Assembly (NCBI GenBank): GCA_964559535.1
Contig: CAZLIC010000012.1
Location: 15,229 to 79,228 of the forward strand
Source: CAZLIC01 sp964559535
GTDB lineage: Bacteria; Pseudomonadota; Alphaproteobacteria; Rhodobacterales; Rhodobacteraceae
Length of the DNA: 64,000 nt
Direction of reading: 5' to 3'
Shown here: positions 34,932-43,491 of the stretch, one piece after another
How the letters are laid out: each line of letters starts with the position of its first letter
Numbering within the stretch: position 1 is the stretch's first letter
Notes under the pieces: model-generated
What the model saw: the letters and a program-made list of their open reading frames with translations, nothing else
Databases searched by the model: none
Told to the model about the DNA's origin: nothing
Program-made: the position numbers and the translations under genes

Positions 34932-35357
34932 TTACCTGTCCGATTTGCCTGACCGGATGGAAATGGTTTGCACCACTGTCTCTGGCACCGACCGCGCCAG
35001 ATCGATGTGCAACAGACCATGCTCCAGCGACGCGCCCGCCACCTCAACTCCGTCGGCCAGCACGAAAGACCGCTGGAACGCCCGCGCCGCAATGCCGCGG
35101 TGCAGGAACACGCGTTCGCCCGTGTCATCCGCCTGCCGACCGCGCACGACCAATTGCCGGTCCTCGACCGTGATGGCAAGTTCCGCCTCGCGGAACCCCG
35201 CGACGGCCAGGGTGATGCGATAGGCGTTCTCTGCCACGGCCTCGATGTTGAACGGAGGATAGCCGTCACCGGCTGCCTTGGCCGTACGTTCCACCAGCCG
35301 TTCCAGCTGTTCGAACCCCAGAAGATAGGGGTGCGCTCCGAAGCTTAGCTTCGTCAT
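34932..35357 (-). CDS. Small heat shock protein, Hsp20 family
   Basis: This 141-aa IbpA-like chaperone has an alpha-crystallin domain: PPFNIEAVAENAYRITLAVAG in two strands, then ELAITVEDRQLVVRGRQ, GIAARAFQRSFVLAD and LEHGLLHIDLAR. It holds unfolding proteins for DnaK. The ATG at 35357 (MTKLSFGAHP) matches the family start. It is the first gene of the unit hsp20-DUF1150-cytochrome b561. Confidence 0.94.
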   Translation of the reverse strand: MTKLSFGAHPYLLGFEQLERLVERTAKAAGDGYPPFNIEAVAENAYRITLAVAGFREAELAITVEDRQLVVRGRQADDTGERVFLHRGIAARAFQRSFVLADGVEVAGASLEHGLLHIDLARSVPETVVQTISIRSGKSDR

Positions 35358-35422
35358 CGGACATGCCCTTTCGATCAAGCGACATCTACCTGCGGCCCCT
35401 CTTTAGGCAGCCTGCTTTCTGA

Positions 35423-35453
35423 AATATGTGGCGCGCCCGGGCGCGCTGCAAGT
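35423..35453 (-). promoter_or_regulatory. Possible sigma-32 promoter of hsp20
   Basis: On the minus strand, CTTGCAG is followed after 14 GC-rich bases by CCACATATT, resembling the heat shock pattern CTTGAAA-spacer-CCCCATNT. It ends about 65 nt before the hsp20 start codon. Confidence 0.45.
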
Positions 35454-35497
35454 CCTTACGTGGCACCACTTGAAACCTTGACGGACCGTGCAAATTT

Positions 35498-35526
35498 TTG
35501 CGGTGCCGGTGGCTTTCCGGTATAGG
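35498..35526 (+). promoter_or_regulatory. Sigma-70-type promoter of the DUF465 gene
   Basis: TTGCGG at 35498-35503 and TATAGG at 35521-35526 are separated by exactly 17 bases. Transcription would begin near 35533, about 35 nt before the start codon at 35569. Confidence 0.5.
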
Positions 35527-35568
35527 CTCAGGCCGAGCGGTCCCCCGACTCACAGGCAATACCCCGCG

Positions 35569-35787
35569 ATGAATGCCCCTACCGAGCTTGATCACGAAGC
35601 GATGCTGCTGGTGCGGCTGGATGCCATGCGCCGTGAACACCGCGACCTGGACGAGGCGATCCGCGCCATGGAGGACGCGGTACGCCCCGACCAGCTGACG
35701 CTGCGCCGGCTGAAAAAGCAGAAGCTGGCGCTGAAGGACCAGATCGTGAAGATCGAGGACATGCTGATCCCCGACATCATCGCCTGA
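35569..35787 (+). CDS. DUF465 (YdcH-like) small coiled-coil protein
   Basis: This 72-residue, highly charged helical protein contains RLDAMRREHRDLDEAIRAME and LRRLKKQKLALKDQIVKIED. This is the YdcH/DUF465 pattern, a short coiled coil of unknown function common in proteobacteria. It has its own promoter-like sequence and converges with the reductase gene. Confidence 0.88.
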   Translation: MNAPTELDHEAMLLVRLDAMRREHRDLDEAIRAMEDAVRPDQLTLRRLKKQKLALKDQIVKIEDMLIPDIIA

Positions 35788-35790
35788 CCA

Positions 35791-36630
35791 TCACAGGTAC
35801 AGCTGCACCACCCCGGTAAGGTGATCATTGCCATGGCCTGCCGCTGCAGCGCGGGCATAGACGGCCTGCGCAGCCTGTGCTATCGGCATCGGCTGGCCCT
35901 TGTCTGCTCCGGCAGCCACGGCCAGCGCCATGTCCTTCACGATCAGGTCTACCGGTGCCATCGGGGCAAAGTTGCGCGCCAGCATGGACGCCCCGGCAGC
36001 CTTCAGTGCCGGCGAGGCCACCGCCGTTTCCGCCACGGCGGCAAGCGCGTCTGCCGGGTCGACACCCGACTTCGCCAGCATCCCCAACCCCTCGGCCAGC
36101 ACGGCCACACCCGCCGCCAGCAGCGCGTTGACCAACAGTTTCGCGGCGGCTCCCGCCCCCGGTCCGCCCACATGCTGCACCGCCCGCCCCATGGCCAACA
36201 GCAGTGGCTCGGCCGCCGCCACGTGTGCTGCGGCACCGCCCGCAAGAAACACCAGTTGCCCCGCCTCGGCCTGCGGTCGCGACCCGGCCACCGGCGCCTC
36301 GACGAACCGCACCGACCGGCCGACAGCAGCATCATGCAGCGCCCGTACCGTGGCGGGTGCCAGCGTTGAACAGTCGATGCCCAAAGCCCCAGGCGCCATG
36401 ACGGGAAAGACCTCGTCCCATACCGCCATCGCCGCGGCATCGTCCCACAACATGGCCACCACGACCTCGGCACCTGTCACCGCCTGCACCACCGTCGCGG
36501 CCTGGGCGACGCCCGCGGGGGCCCCGCGCCCCGGCGTCCGGTTCCACACCGTCACCCCGTGCCCCGCCGCCGCCAGCCGCGCCGCCATGCGCGACCCCAT
36601 CGCGCCCATCCCCAGAAATCCGACCTTCAT
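35791..36630 (-). CDS. NAD(P)-dependent reductase, 3-hydroxyisobutyrate dehydrogenase family
   Basis: The 279-aa beta-hydroxyacid dehydrogenase has the Rossmann motif GFLGMGAMGSRMAARLA, the substrate-binding region FVEAPVAGSRPQAEAGQL, and the catalytic lysine in GAGAAAKLLVNALLA, with the C-terminal LIVKDMALAV. Members include 3-hydroxyisobutyrate dehydrogenase, tartronate semialdehyde reductase and glyoxylate reductase; the exact substrate cannot be assigned. It stops 3 nt from the DUF465 gene, convergently. Confidence 0.88.
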   Translation of the reverse strand: MKVGFLGMGAMGSRMAARLAAAGHGVTVWNRTPGRGAPAGVAQAATVVQAVTGAEVVVAMLWDDAAAMAVWDEVFPVMAPGALGIDCSTLAPATVRALHDAAVGRSVRFVEAPVAGSRPQAEAGQLVFLAGGAAAHVAAAEPLLLAMGRAVQHVGGPGAGAAAKLLVNALLAAGVAVLAEGLGMLAKSGVDPADALAAVAETAVASPALKAAGASMLARNFAPMAPVDLIVKDMALAVAAGADKGQPMPIAQAAQAVYARAAAAGHGNDHLTGVVQLYL

Positions 36631-36683
36631 GCTGTCCTCCGCCTAAAGAAAGGGGCGGCCCTTCGACGGGCCGCCCGGCTGCG

Positions 36684-37238
36684 TCATGCCACCCAGGCAA
36701 GTGCCGGATCCGCCATGAAGCTTTCCTTCGGCGTGTGGGTCAGGTGGTTGGCGTAGTTCGAGATGGTCTTGACCGCCACGATCACCAGCAGATCCAGCAC
36801 GTTGGCCTGCGTGAACCCTGCCCGAATGAAGGCTTCGACGGCATCATCCCCGGCGTCGCCGCGCGTCTGCAGAACGCTGCGGGTGAACGTCACCAGCGCC
36901 GCCAGGCGTGCGTCCGCGGGCAGCGCGCGGTTGCGCACCGCCTGAACGGCCTCTTCCGGCACCTTGGCCGCCCGCGCCAGATAGGTGTGCCCCATCGTGC
37001 AGTATTCGCAGCCATGGAACACGCTGACCGTCAACAACGCCACTTGCGCCTCTTGCGGGGAAAACCCGGTCTTGCCCACCTGGGCGAACAGCGCTTCATA
37101 GCCTTCGAGGGCCGCCGGGCTTTCGGCCAGCGTGCCTTGCAGCTTGGGGACGAACCCCCAGCCCTTGGCGACGGCCGCAAGGGTGGCGCGGCTTCCTTCC
37201 GGGGCTGTTTCGGGTGTGTGGATGGTAAAGGTTGTCAT
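36684..37238 (-). CDS. Carboxymuconolactone decarboxylase / AhpD-like protein
   Basis: The 184-aa protein has the AhpD-type redox motif in VFHGCEYCTMGHTY, with the acidic residue before CxxC and the downstream His typical of alkylhydroperoxidases. The C-terminal helix VKTISNYANHLTHTP is also conserved. It probably reduces peroxides or disulfides. It diverges from a LysR regulator across 114 nt, which probably controls it. The start at 37238 (MTTFTIHTPE) has GAGACGG upstream. Confidence 0.9.
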   Translation of the reverse strand: MTTFTIHTPETAPEGSRATLAAVAKGWGFVPKLQGTLAESPAALEGYEALFAQVGKTGFSPQEAQVALLTVSVFHGCEYCTMGHTYLARAAKVPEEAVQAVRNRALPADARLAALVTFTRSVLQTRGDAGDDAVEAFIRAGFTQANVLDLLVIVAVKTISNYANHLTHTPKESFMADPALAWVA

Positions 37239-37352
37239 CTTCCGTCTCCTGTCGCGCACGGGCCCCGTGCCCGCTGTGACCATGGCTGTATTCCTGCGCA
37301 GACACCGAAAAAATGACTTGATTCACGCGACACTCATGCGCAACACGCACGA

Positions 37353-38252
37353 ATGGACATGCCCGATCTTCGCCTGTTGCAAGACGTCGCCCGGCTGGGA
37401 AGCTTTGCCGCCGCGGCGCGCCTGCGCAACACCGACCCATCCTCGATCAGCCGCGCGGTTGCGGCCGCAGAAGACCTGCTGGGGCTGCGCGTGTTCCAGC
37501 GGACCACCCGCAGCCTGTCGCTGACCGAAGCGGGAGAGGCCTATCTGTCCCGCGCCATACCGCTGGTCGAGGAACTGGCGGCACTGACCGAACAGGCGCG
37601 CAGCATCTCGGCCGAACCGGAGGGCGTCTTGCGGATGACGTCGTCGGTCACTTTCGGGCAGCGGATCATCGTTCCGCTTCTGCCTGCTTTTCGCGCACGC
37701 TACCCAAGGATCGGCGTGGAAGGGCTTTTTACCGATGCCAATCTGGATCTGGTGGCCGACCGGATGGATCTGGCAGTCCGGCTTGCGCCCACCGTCGAAG
37801 GCGATGTGATTGCCGCACGTCTGATGAACACCCGGTACCGCGTTGTCGCGGCACCCGGCTATCTCGCGGCCGCACCACCGCTGGACCGCCCGGTCGACCT
37901 GAAGCATCACCGGGTGCTTCTGTTCGCGCTGCGGGCGTTCCGACAGCACTGGCGCTTTCGCGACGTTGGCGGCAGCGTGACCGAGGTGCCGGTTCAGGGC
38001 GACATCACGCTTTCACCCGCCGGAATGCTGCGCGATGCCGCGATCAGCGGCCTTGGACCTGCGCTTCTTGCGGACTGGCTGGTGGACGACGACATCCGCG
38101 CGGGCCGCCTGACCCGCTGCCTTGCCGCCTGGGATGCCACGGCCACCACGTTTGATACCGGTGTCTGGGCCGTGTACCCCAGCCGCCCGTTTCTTCCAGG
38201 CAAGGTACGCGCGATGATCGACTTTCTACGCGGTGCAATCGCGCCCCCTTGA
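37353..38252 (+). CDS. LysR family transcriptional regulator
   Basis: The 299-aa regulator has an N-terminal winged helix (LRLLQDVARLGSFAAAARLR, SSISRAVAAAEDLLGLRVFQ) and a LysR substrate-binding domain resembling the CrgA/DmlR group. It diverges from the AhpD-like gene, the usual arrangement for a LysR regulator and its target. A second ATG lies six bases downstream. Confidence 0.93.
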   Translation: MDMPDLRLLQDVARLGSFAAAARLRNTDPSSISRAVAAAEDLLGLRVFQRTTRSLSLTEAGEAYLSRAIPLVEELAALTEQARSISAEPEGVLRMTSSVTFGQRIIVPLLPAFRARYPRIGVEGLFTDANLDLVADRMDLAVRLAPTVEGDVIAARLMNTRYRVVAAPGYLAAAPPLDRPVDLKHHRVLLFALRAFRQHWRFRDVGGSVTEVPVQGDITLSPAGMLRDAAISGLGPALLADWLVDDDIRAGRLTRCLAAWDATATTFDTGVWAVYPSRPFLPGKVRAMIDFLRGAIAPP

Positions 38253-38309
38253 CCCAACCCATGATTCTGTGGGCGTCTTTGGCGGGTCATGCCCGGGTAG
38301 AGGTCAAAG

Positions 38310-39362
38310 ATGCCATCGCGCCACCTCTTCTTGCCGGTCCTGCTGGCCGCTTCGGCGGCCGCGGCCGATCAACCGCTGACGGTCAAGGCCGTAACGGCCC
38401 GGGCGGAACCGGCCTTCATGACCTTTGCACTCACGGGTGCGGTCGAAGCCAGCGAGACGGTGCCGACGGGATTCCGTTCAGGCGGAAGGGTCATCGAGGT
38501 TCCGGTGGATGTGGGAGAACGGGTCGAGGCGGGGCAGCTTGTCGCACAGGTGGATGCGGCCCAGGCCGCGGCGGCCGAACGGTCGGCGACTGCCCAGTTG
38601 ACGGCCGCCGAGGCCGGACTTCGGCAGGCCCAGCAGGCGCGGGACCGGGCCGCTGGCCTGACGGAACGCGGCGCGGGCACGCGGGCCGACCTGGATGCCG
38701 CCGACGAGGCCCTGATCTCGGCCCGGTCACTGCGCGATCAGGCCGAAGCCGCTTTGGCCAAGGCACGCCAGGCGGTCCGCGACACGCGCCTTGTGGCGCC
38801 GGTGGCCGGCATCGTGACCGAGCGGATGGCCGAGCCCGGGCAGGTGGTCGGCCCGGCGCAGACTGTGGTCACGATTGCCCGCGACGGGCTGCGCGAGGTG
38901 GTCTTCCATGCGCCGGATACACCGGACCTGGACGGCTTTCTGGGCCAGTCTGTTCCGCTGCGGTCGTTCGACATACCCCCGGTCGCGGCACAGGCAACGG
39001 TGACCGAGATTTCCCCGCTGGCAAATCCGGACACCGGAACCGTCGAGGTCCGGGCACGCATGGACGACGGACCTGCCGCGCTGGGACTGGGCACTGCCGT
39101 GGCAAGCGAGGTGGCGCTGCTGCAGGGCACCACCGTTTCGCTGCCATGGTCGGCTCTGGCCACGCAGGGTGATGACCCGGCCGTCTGGGTGATCGACCCG
39201 GCGACGATGGCGGTGCAGCTGACCCGGGTGACGGTCACCTTCTACACCTCGGCGACAGTCGAGGTCGCAACGGGCGTCGCCGATGGCGATATGGTGGTGA
39301 CCGATGGGGCGAACCTGCTGTTTCCCGGTCGCGTTGTGCAACTGGCCGGAGACGCGCAATGA
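38310..39362 (+). CDS. RND efflux periplasmic adaptor (first)
   Basis: The 350-aa membrane fusion protein has a signal peptide (MPSRHLFLPVLLAASAAAA), a lipoyl/barrel-sandwich domain split around a coiled hairpin (AAERSATAQLTAAEAGLRQA), VAPVAGIVTERMAEPGQVV, and a beta-barrel and membrane-proximal C-terminus. It bridges the RND pump and an outer-membrane channel. It overlaps the second adaptor by 4 nt. Confidence 0.93.
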   Translation: MPSRHLFLPVLLAASAAAADQPLTVKAVTARAEPAFMTFALTGAVEASETVPTGFRSGGRVIEVPVDVGERVEAGQLVAQVDAAQAAAAERSATAQLTAAEAGLRQAQQARDRAAGLTERGAGTRADLDAADEALISARSLRDQAEAALAKARQAVRDTRLVAPVAGIVTERMAEPGQVVGPAQTVVTIARDGLREVVFHAPDTPDLDGFLGQSVPLRSFDIPPVAAQATVTEISPLANPDTGTVEVRARMDDGPAALGLGTAVASEVALLQGTTVSLPWSALATQGDDPAVWVIDPATMAVQLTRVTVTFYTSATVEVATGVADGDMVVTDGANLLFPGRVVQLAGDAQ

Positions 39363-40429
39363 ATGCCGCATGCCTTTTTGCTGCCCTGCTGATTGTGGCC
39401 GCTCCGGCGCGCGCAGAAAACCCCGCGCCCGGATTGGCGCCCGCCACGGCACGCCCTGTCGTCAGCGAGGTGGTGACGGGCGAGGCACAGCGGCTTCGCA
39501 GCTTTCCGGGGTTTGTTGCGGCAACAGTGGAAACGACGCTGGCCTTTCAGACCTCGGGGCGCATCGCCACCCGGCCGGTCCAGGCGGGCGATGTGGTGCG
39601 TGCGGGCGACGTGATTGCCACGCTGGAGGAAATCACCCTGTCCGAAGATGTTGCCGCGGCCCGCGCGGCGCTTTCGGCGGTGCAGGCCGAGGCGGAACTG
39701 GCGCGGCGCAGCCTGGCGCGCATTGCCGAGTTGAACCGCCGGAACGTCGCGTCCGCGGCGCAGCTTGAGGCCGCGACAGCACAGCGCGATTCGGCCGAGG
39801 CGCGCGAGGCCGCGGCCGAAGCAGACCTGACAAGGGCCGCGGATGCCGAACAGTTCGGAACCTTGCACGCACCCGTCGACGGCGTGATCACCGCCGTTCT
39901 GGCCGAGCCGGGGGCGGAAGCTTCACCCGGCACGGCGGTGGCGACGCTGGCCACGCGGGCCGAGCGCGAAGCGGTGATCGATCTGCCCTCTGATGTTCTG
40001 GCCATCCTGCCACCTGACGCGCAGTTCGTTGTTGCCTCCAGGCAGGAAGGTGGTGCCGTGGTCGGCGGCAGGCTGCGGCTGATCGAGCCTGTGGCGGGCA
40101 CGGCCACGCGCAGCCGCCGGGTGCGCATTGCCCTTGGCGAAGGGGCCGAACGGCTGCGTCTGGGCGCACTGGTGACGGCCGCGCTGGACATGCCTGTTGC
40201 GCCGGTCATTACCGTGCCGTCGATTGCGGTGCTTCCGGCCGGGGGCGGACCGGTTGTGTGGCGCGTCGGCAGCGGCCGGGCGGCCGAACCCGTGCCGGTG
40301 GTCCTGGGGCCGGTTGTCGGCGACCGGGTGGTGGTGGTGCAGGGCCTGAACACCGGGGACGAGATCATCACGCGCGGGATCAACTCGGTCACCCAAGGCC
40401 AGATCCTGGGGAACGGGGTGCAGCCATGA
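39359..40429 (+). CDS. RND efflux periplasmic adaptor (second)
   Basis: A 356-aa adaptor, clearly diverged from the preceding one. It has a signal peptide (CLFAALLIVAAPARA), the SGRIATRPVQAGDVVRAGD lipoyl half, a coiled hairpin (LSAVQAEAELARRSLARI) and LHAPVDGVITAVLAEPGAEA. Tandem adaptors before a single RND gene recall TriA and TriB of Pseudomonas TriABC, where both are required. It overlaps the pump gene by 4 nt. Confidence 0.93.
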   Translation: MNAACLFAALLIVAAPARAENPAPGLAPATARPVVSEVVTGEAQRLRSFPGFVAATVETTLAFQTSGRIATRPVQAGDVVRAGDVIATLEEITLSEDVAAARAALSAVQAEAELARRSLARIAELNRRNVASAAQLEAATAQRDSAEAREAAAEADLTRAADAEQFGTLHAPVDGVITAVLAEPGAEASPGTAVATLATRAEREAVIDLPSDVLAILPPDAQFVVASRQEGGAVVGGRLRLIEPVAGTATRSRRVRIALGEGAERLRLGALVTAALDMPVAPVITVPSIAVLPAGGGPVVWRVGSGRAAEPVPVVLGPVVGDRVVVVQGLNTGDEIITRGINSVTQGQILGNGVQP

Positions 40430-43400
40430 GCGGGTTCAACCTGTCGGACTGGGCGCTGAAACACCGGTCGGTGGTGTGGTACCTGATCCTGGTGTCGCTG
40501 CTGGCGGGGTTCTTTGCCTACAACAACCTCGGGCGCGAGGAAGATCCTTCGTTCACCATCAAGACCATGATCATCCGCGGCGCAATGCCCGGCGCCACCG
40601 CCGAGGAGACCCGCGAGCAGGTCACCGACCGCATCGAGAAGAAGCTTCAGGAGTTGCCAAGCCTGAAGAATACCCGATCCGAGAGCTTTCCGGGACTGGC
40701 CGTCGTCTATGTCGACCTGGTCCCCGAGGTGCGCGGCGACGCGGTGGCGCAAACCTGGGTCCGCGTGCGCCACATGATGGAGGACATCCGGTCCGATTTC
40801 CCCTCGGAGTTCGCGGGCTTCTCGTTCAACGACAGCTTCGGCGATGTCTACGGCAGCATCTATGCCTTCACCTATGACGGCTTCACCCCGCGCGAGATGA
40901 AGGCGCGGGTCGAAACGGTGCGCAGCGCGATCCTGACCCTGGACGATGCCGGCAAGGTCGAGATCATCGGCACGCGCGACCCGGTGATTCATGTCGAGTT
41001 GTCGGCGCGCAAGCTTGCCGCGCTGGGGCTGGACCGGACCGCGGTGATGCAGACGCTGGCCGCGCAAAACGCCATCGTTCCTTCGGGCGTCGTGCGCACG
41101 GCCGATGAACAGATATCGGTGCGGGTCAGCGGCCAGTTCGCCTCGGCGGCCGAACTGGCCGCCGCACCTTTGCGGTCGGGCGACACCTTCTTCACGCTGG
41201 CCGACGTTGCCACCGTTTCGGATGGCTACGAAGACCCGCCGGGCGCACTGTTCCGCTTCAACGGCAAGGAGGCTCTGGGGCTTGCCGTGGGCATGCGGCA
41301 GGGCGCCAACATCCTGGCCTATGGCGAAGACCTGGATGCGCTGATGGCCCGGGTGGCGGCAGAGCTGCCCGTGGGGATCGAACTGCACAAGGTGTCTGAC
41401 CAGCCGCACGTGGTGAAGGAATCGGTCGACCACTTCCTGCAGGCGCTGGTCGAGGCGGTGTTGATCGTTCTGGCCGTCAGCTTTGTATCGCTGGGCATGC
41501 GGGCGGGGCTGGTGGTGACCATGACCATTCCGCTGGTGCTGGCGATGACCTTCGTGGTGCTGGACATCATGGACGTCACCCTGCAGCGCATTTCGCTGGG
41601 CGCGCTGATCATTGCGCTGGGCCTTCTGGTGGATGACGCGATGATCGCCATCGAGACCATGATCGCCCGGCTGGAGGCGGGTGACACGCTGGCCAAGGCC
41701 GCCTCCTATGCCTGGACCTCGATCGCCTTTCCCATGCTGTCGGGCACGCTGATTACTGTGGCAGGGTTCATTCCCATCGGCCTGAACACCTCGCAGGCCG
41801 GTGAATACACCATCTCGCTTTTCTACGTGATCGCCATTTCCCTTTTGCTCAGCTGGATCGTGGCCGTGCTGTTTGCCCCCCTCTTGGGTGCCACATTCCT
41901 GCCCGCCAAGATGGCCAAGCATCATGCCGGGCCGGGACGCCTGCGCCGGGCATTCGAAGCCGTGTTGCGGGTGGCGATGCGGGCGAAATGGGTGACCATT
42001 GCGTTCACCGTGGCGCTGTTCGGCCTGTCGATCTGGGGCATGCGGTTTGTCGAGCAGCAGTTCTTTCCGGCATCCGACCGGCCCGAGCTGCTGATCGACG
42101 TCAACCTGCGACAGAACAGCGGCATCGGCGCCACCGACCGGAACATGCGTGCGCTGGAGACGTTCCTGGCCGGGCGGGACGACGTGGTGTTCTGGTCCGC
42201 CTACGTCGGCCGTTCGGCGCCCCGGTTCCTTCTGTCGCTGGATGCGCCCTCGCCCGCGCCGTACATGGGACAGATCGTGGTGATGACGACGGGCATCGAG
42301 GCGCGCAACACGCTGCGCGATGCCGTTCAAGCCTTCGGCGATGCGGTTCCCGGCATGGACGTCTACCCCAAGTTCATCGAACTCGGGCCGCCGGTGGGCA
42401 AGCCGGTGCAGTACCGCGTGTCGGGCCCGGACAGGGCCATCCTTCTGGAACAGGCACGGGCCGTGGCGCAGCTGATGGCGCAGGATGCGCGGCTGGGCGC
42501 CATCACCCTGGACGAGGGCGAGCCGATCCGCGTGGTGCGGGTGGTGCTGGACCAGGAACGCCTGCGCCGCATGGGCGTGACACAGACGGACGTTGCCGAA
42601 GCACTGAACCGCCTGTTCGACGGCACGACCGTGACGCAGTTGCGCGATGGCCAGACACTGGTGGATGTGGTGGCGCGCGGCGCGCCCGAGGACCGCGGGT
42701 CGATCCAGGCCCTGCAGTCGCTGCAACTGCCCACCGCCTCGGGCATTGCCGTTCCGCTGTCGGCCTTTGCGCGGCTTGAATGGCGCACCGAGGCGCCGGT
42801 GATCCATGCGCGCGACCGCATTCCGACCATTACCGTCAAGGGTGCGGTGGTGACGAAGGACCAGCCGCCCACCATCGTTGCCGCCCTGCAGCCTGCCGTC
42901 GACCGCATGAACGCCAATCTTCCCGCGGGCTACGCCATTGCCACCGCCGGCGTTGCCGAATCCAGTGGCGAGAGCCAGGCACCGATCATTGCCGTGGTGC
43001 CCGTGATGATGCTGGTGATGCTGACGCTGGTCATGGCGCAGATGCAGAGTTTCCGCCTGATGTTCGTGGTTCTGGCGGTGGCGCCGCTGGGGCTGATCGG
43101 GGTGGTGGCGGCGCTGGTGCCCTCGGGGGCGCCATTGGGGTTCGTGGCCATTCTGGGCGTGCTGGCGCTGATCGGGATCCTGATCCGCAACTCGATCATC
43201 CTTGTGCACGAGATCGAAGTGCTGGTCGCCGGGGGCCGCAGCCGCTGGGACGCAGTGTTCGAGGCTTCGGAAAGCCGCGCGCGCCCCATCCTGCTGACCG
43301 CTGCCGCCGCCAGCCTGGCGTTGATCCCCATATCCTTCCAGGTGTTCTGGGGGCCCATGGCCTATGCCATGATGGGCGGCATCATCGCCGGAACGCTGAT

Positions 43401-43482
43401 CACGCTCTTGTTCGTGCCGGCCCTCTACTGCGCGGTCTTCCGGCTTTCGCCCCCAGCACCGGCGCCCTTGCCCAAGGCATGA
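40426..43482 (+). CDS. RND family efflux transporter
   Basis: The 1018-aa inner-membrane pump has the twelve-helix RND layout with two large periplasmic loops. The N-terminal helix begins WALKHRSVVWYL. The proton-relay Asp pair is in LLVDDAMIAIETMIARLEAG, and the second half has FGGS-like and IRNSIILVHEIE regions. It expels small hydrophobic compounds using the proton gradient. No outer-membrane channel gene follows; the next gene is divergent in origin and convergent in direction. Confidence 0.95.
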   Translation: MSGFNLSDWALKHRSVVWYLILVSLLAGFFAYNNLGREEDPSFTIKTMIIRGAMPGATAEETREQVTDRIEKKLQELPSLKNTRSESFPGLAVVYVDLVPEVRGDAVAQTWVRVRHMMEDIRSDFPSEFAGFSFNDSFGDVYGSIYAFTYDGFTPREMKARVETVRSAILTLDDAGKVEIIGTRDPVIHVELSARKLAALGLDRTAVMQTLAAQNAIVPSGVVRTADEQISVRVSGQFASAAELAAAPLRSGDTFFTLADVATVSDGYEDPPGALFRFNGKEALGLAVGMRQGANILAYGEDLDALMARVAAELPVGIELHKVSDQPHVVKESVDHFLQALVEAVLIVLAVSFVSLGMRAGLVVTMTIPLVLAMTFVVLDIMDVTLQRISLGALIIALGLLVDDAMIAIETMIARLEAGDTLAKAASYAWTSIAFPMLSGTLITVAGFIPIGLNTSQAGEYTISLFYVIAISLLLSWIVAVLFAPLLGATFLPAKMAKHHAGPGRLRRAFEAVLRVAMRAKWVTIAFTVALFGLSIWGMRFVEQQFFPASDRPELLIDVNLRQNSGIGATDRNMRALETFLAGRDDVVFWSAYVGRSAPRFLLSLDAPSPAPYMGQIVVMTTGIEARNTLRDAVQAFGDAVPGMDVYPKFIELGPPVGKPVQYRVSGPDRAILLEQARAVAQLMAQDARLGAITLDEGEPIRVVRVVLDQERLRRMGVTQTDVAEALNRLFDGTTVTQLRDGQTLVDVVARGAPEDRGSIQALQSLQLPTASGIAVPLSAFARLEWRTEAPVIHARDRIPTITVKGAVVTKDQPPTIVAALQPAVDRMNANLPAGYAIATAGVAESSGESQAPIIAVVPVMMLVMLTLVMAQMQSFRLMFVVLAVAPLGLIGVVAALVPSGAPLGFVAILGVLALIGILIRNSIILVHEIEVLVAGGRSRWDAVFEASESRARPILLTAAAASLALIPISFQVFWGPMAYAMMGGIIAGTLITLLFVPALYCAVFRLSPPAPAPLPKA

Positions 43483-43491
43483 CCCGGGGCC

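Noticed and set aside
35358..35422. ROSE-type RNA thermometer in the hsp20 leader
   Set aside because: The leader is short and I could not find a convincing anti-Shine-Dalgarno UUGCU element; only a weak UCGCU-containing fold was possible.
37239..37352. LysR binding site in the AhpD-LysR divergent interval
   Set aside because: An imperfect ATTC...GAAT symmetry is present, but it is too weak to distinguish from chance.
39547..43209. 1220-codon minus-strand open frame
   Set aside because: It is antisense to the RND pump and adaptor genes; composition is Arg/His/Gln-rich as expected of a shadow frame.
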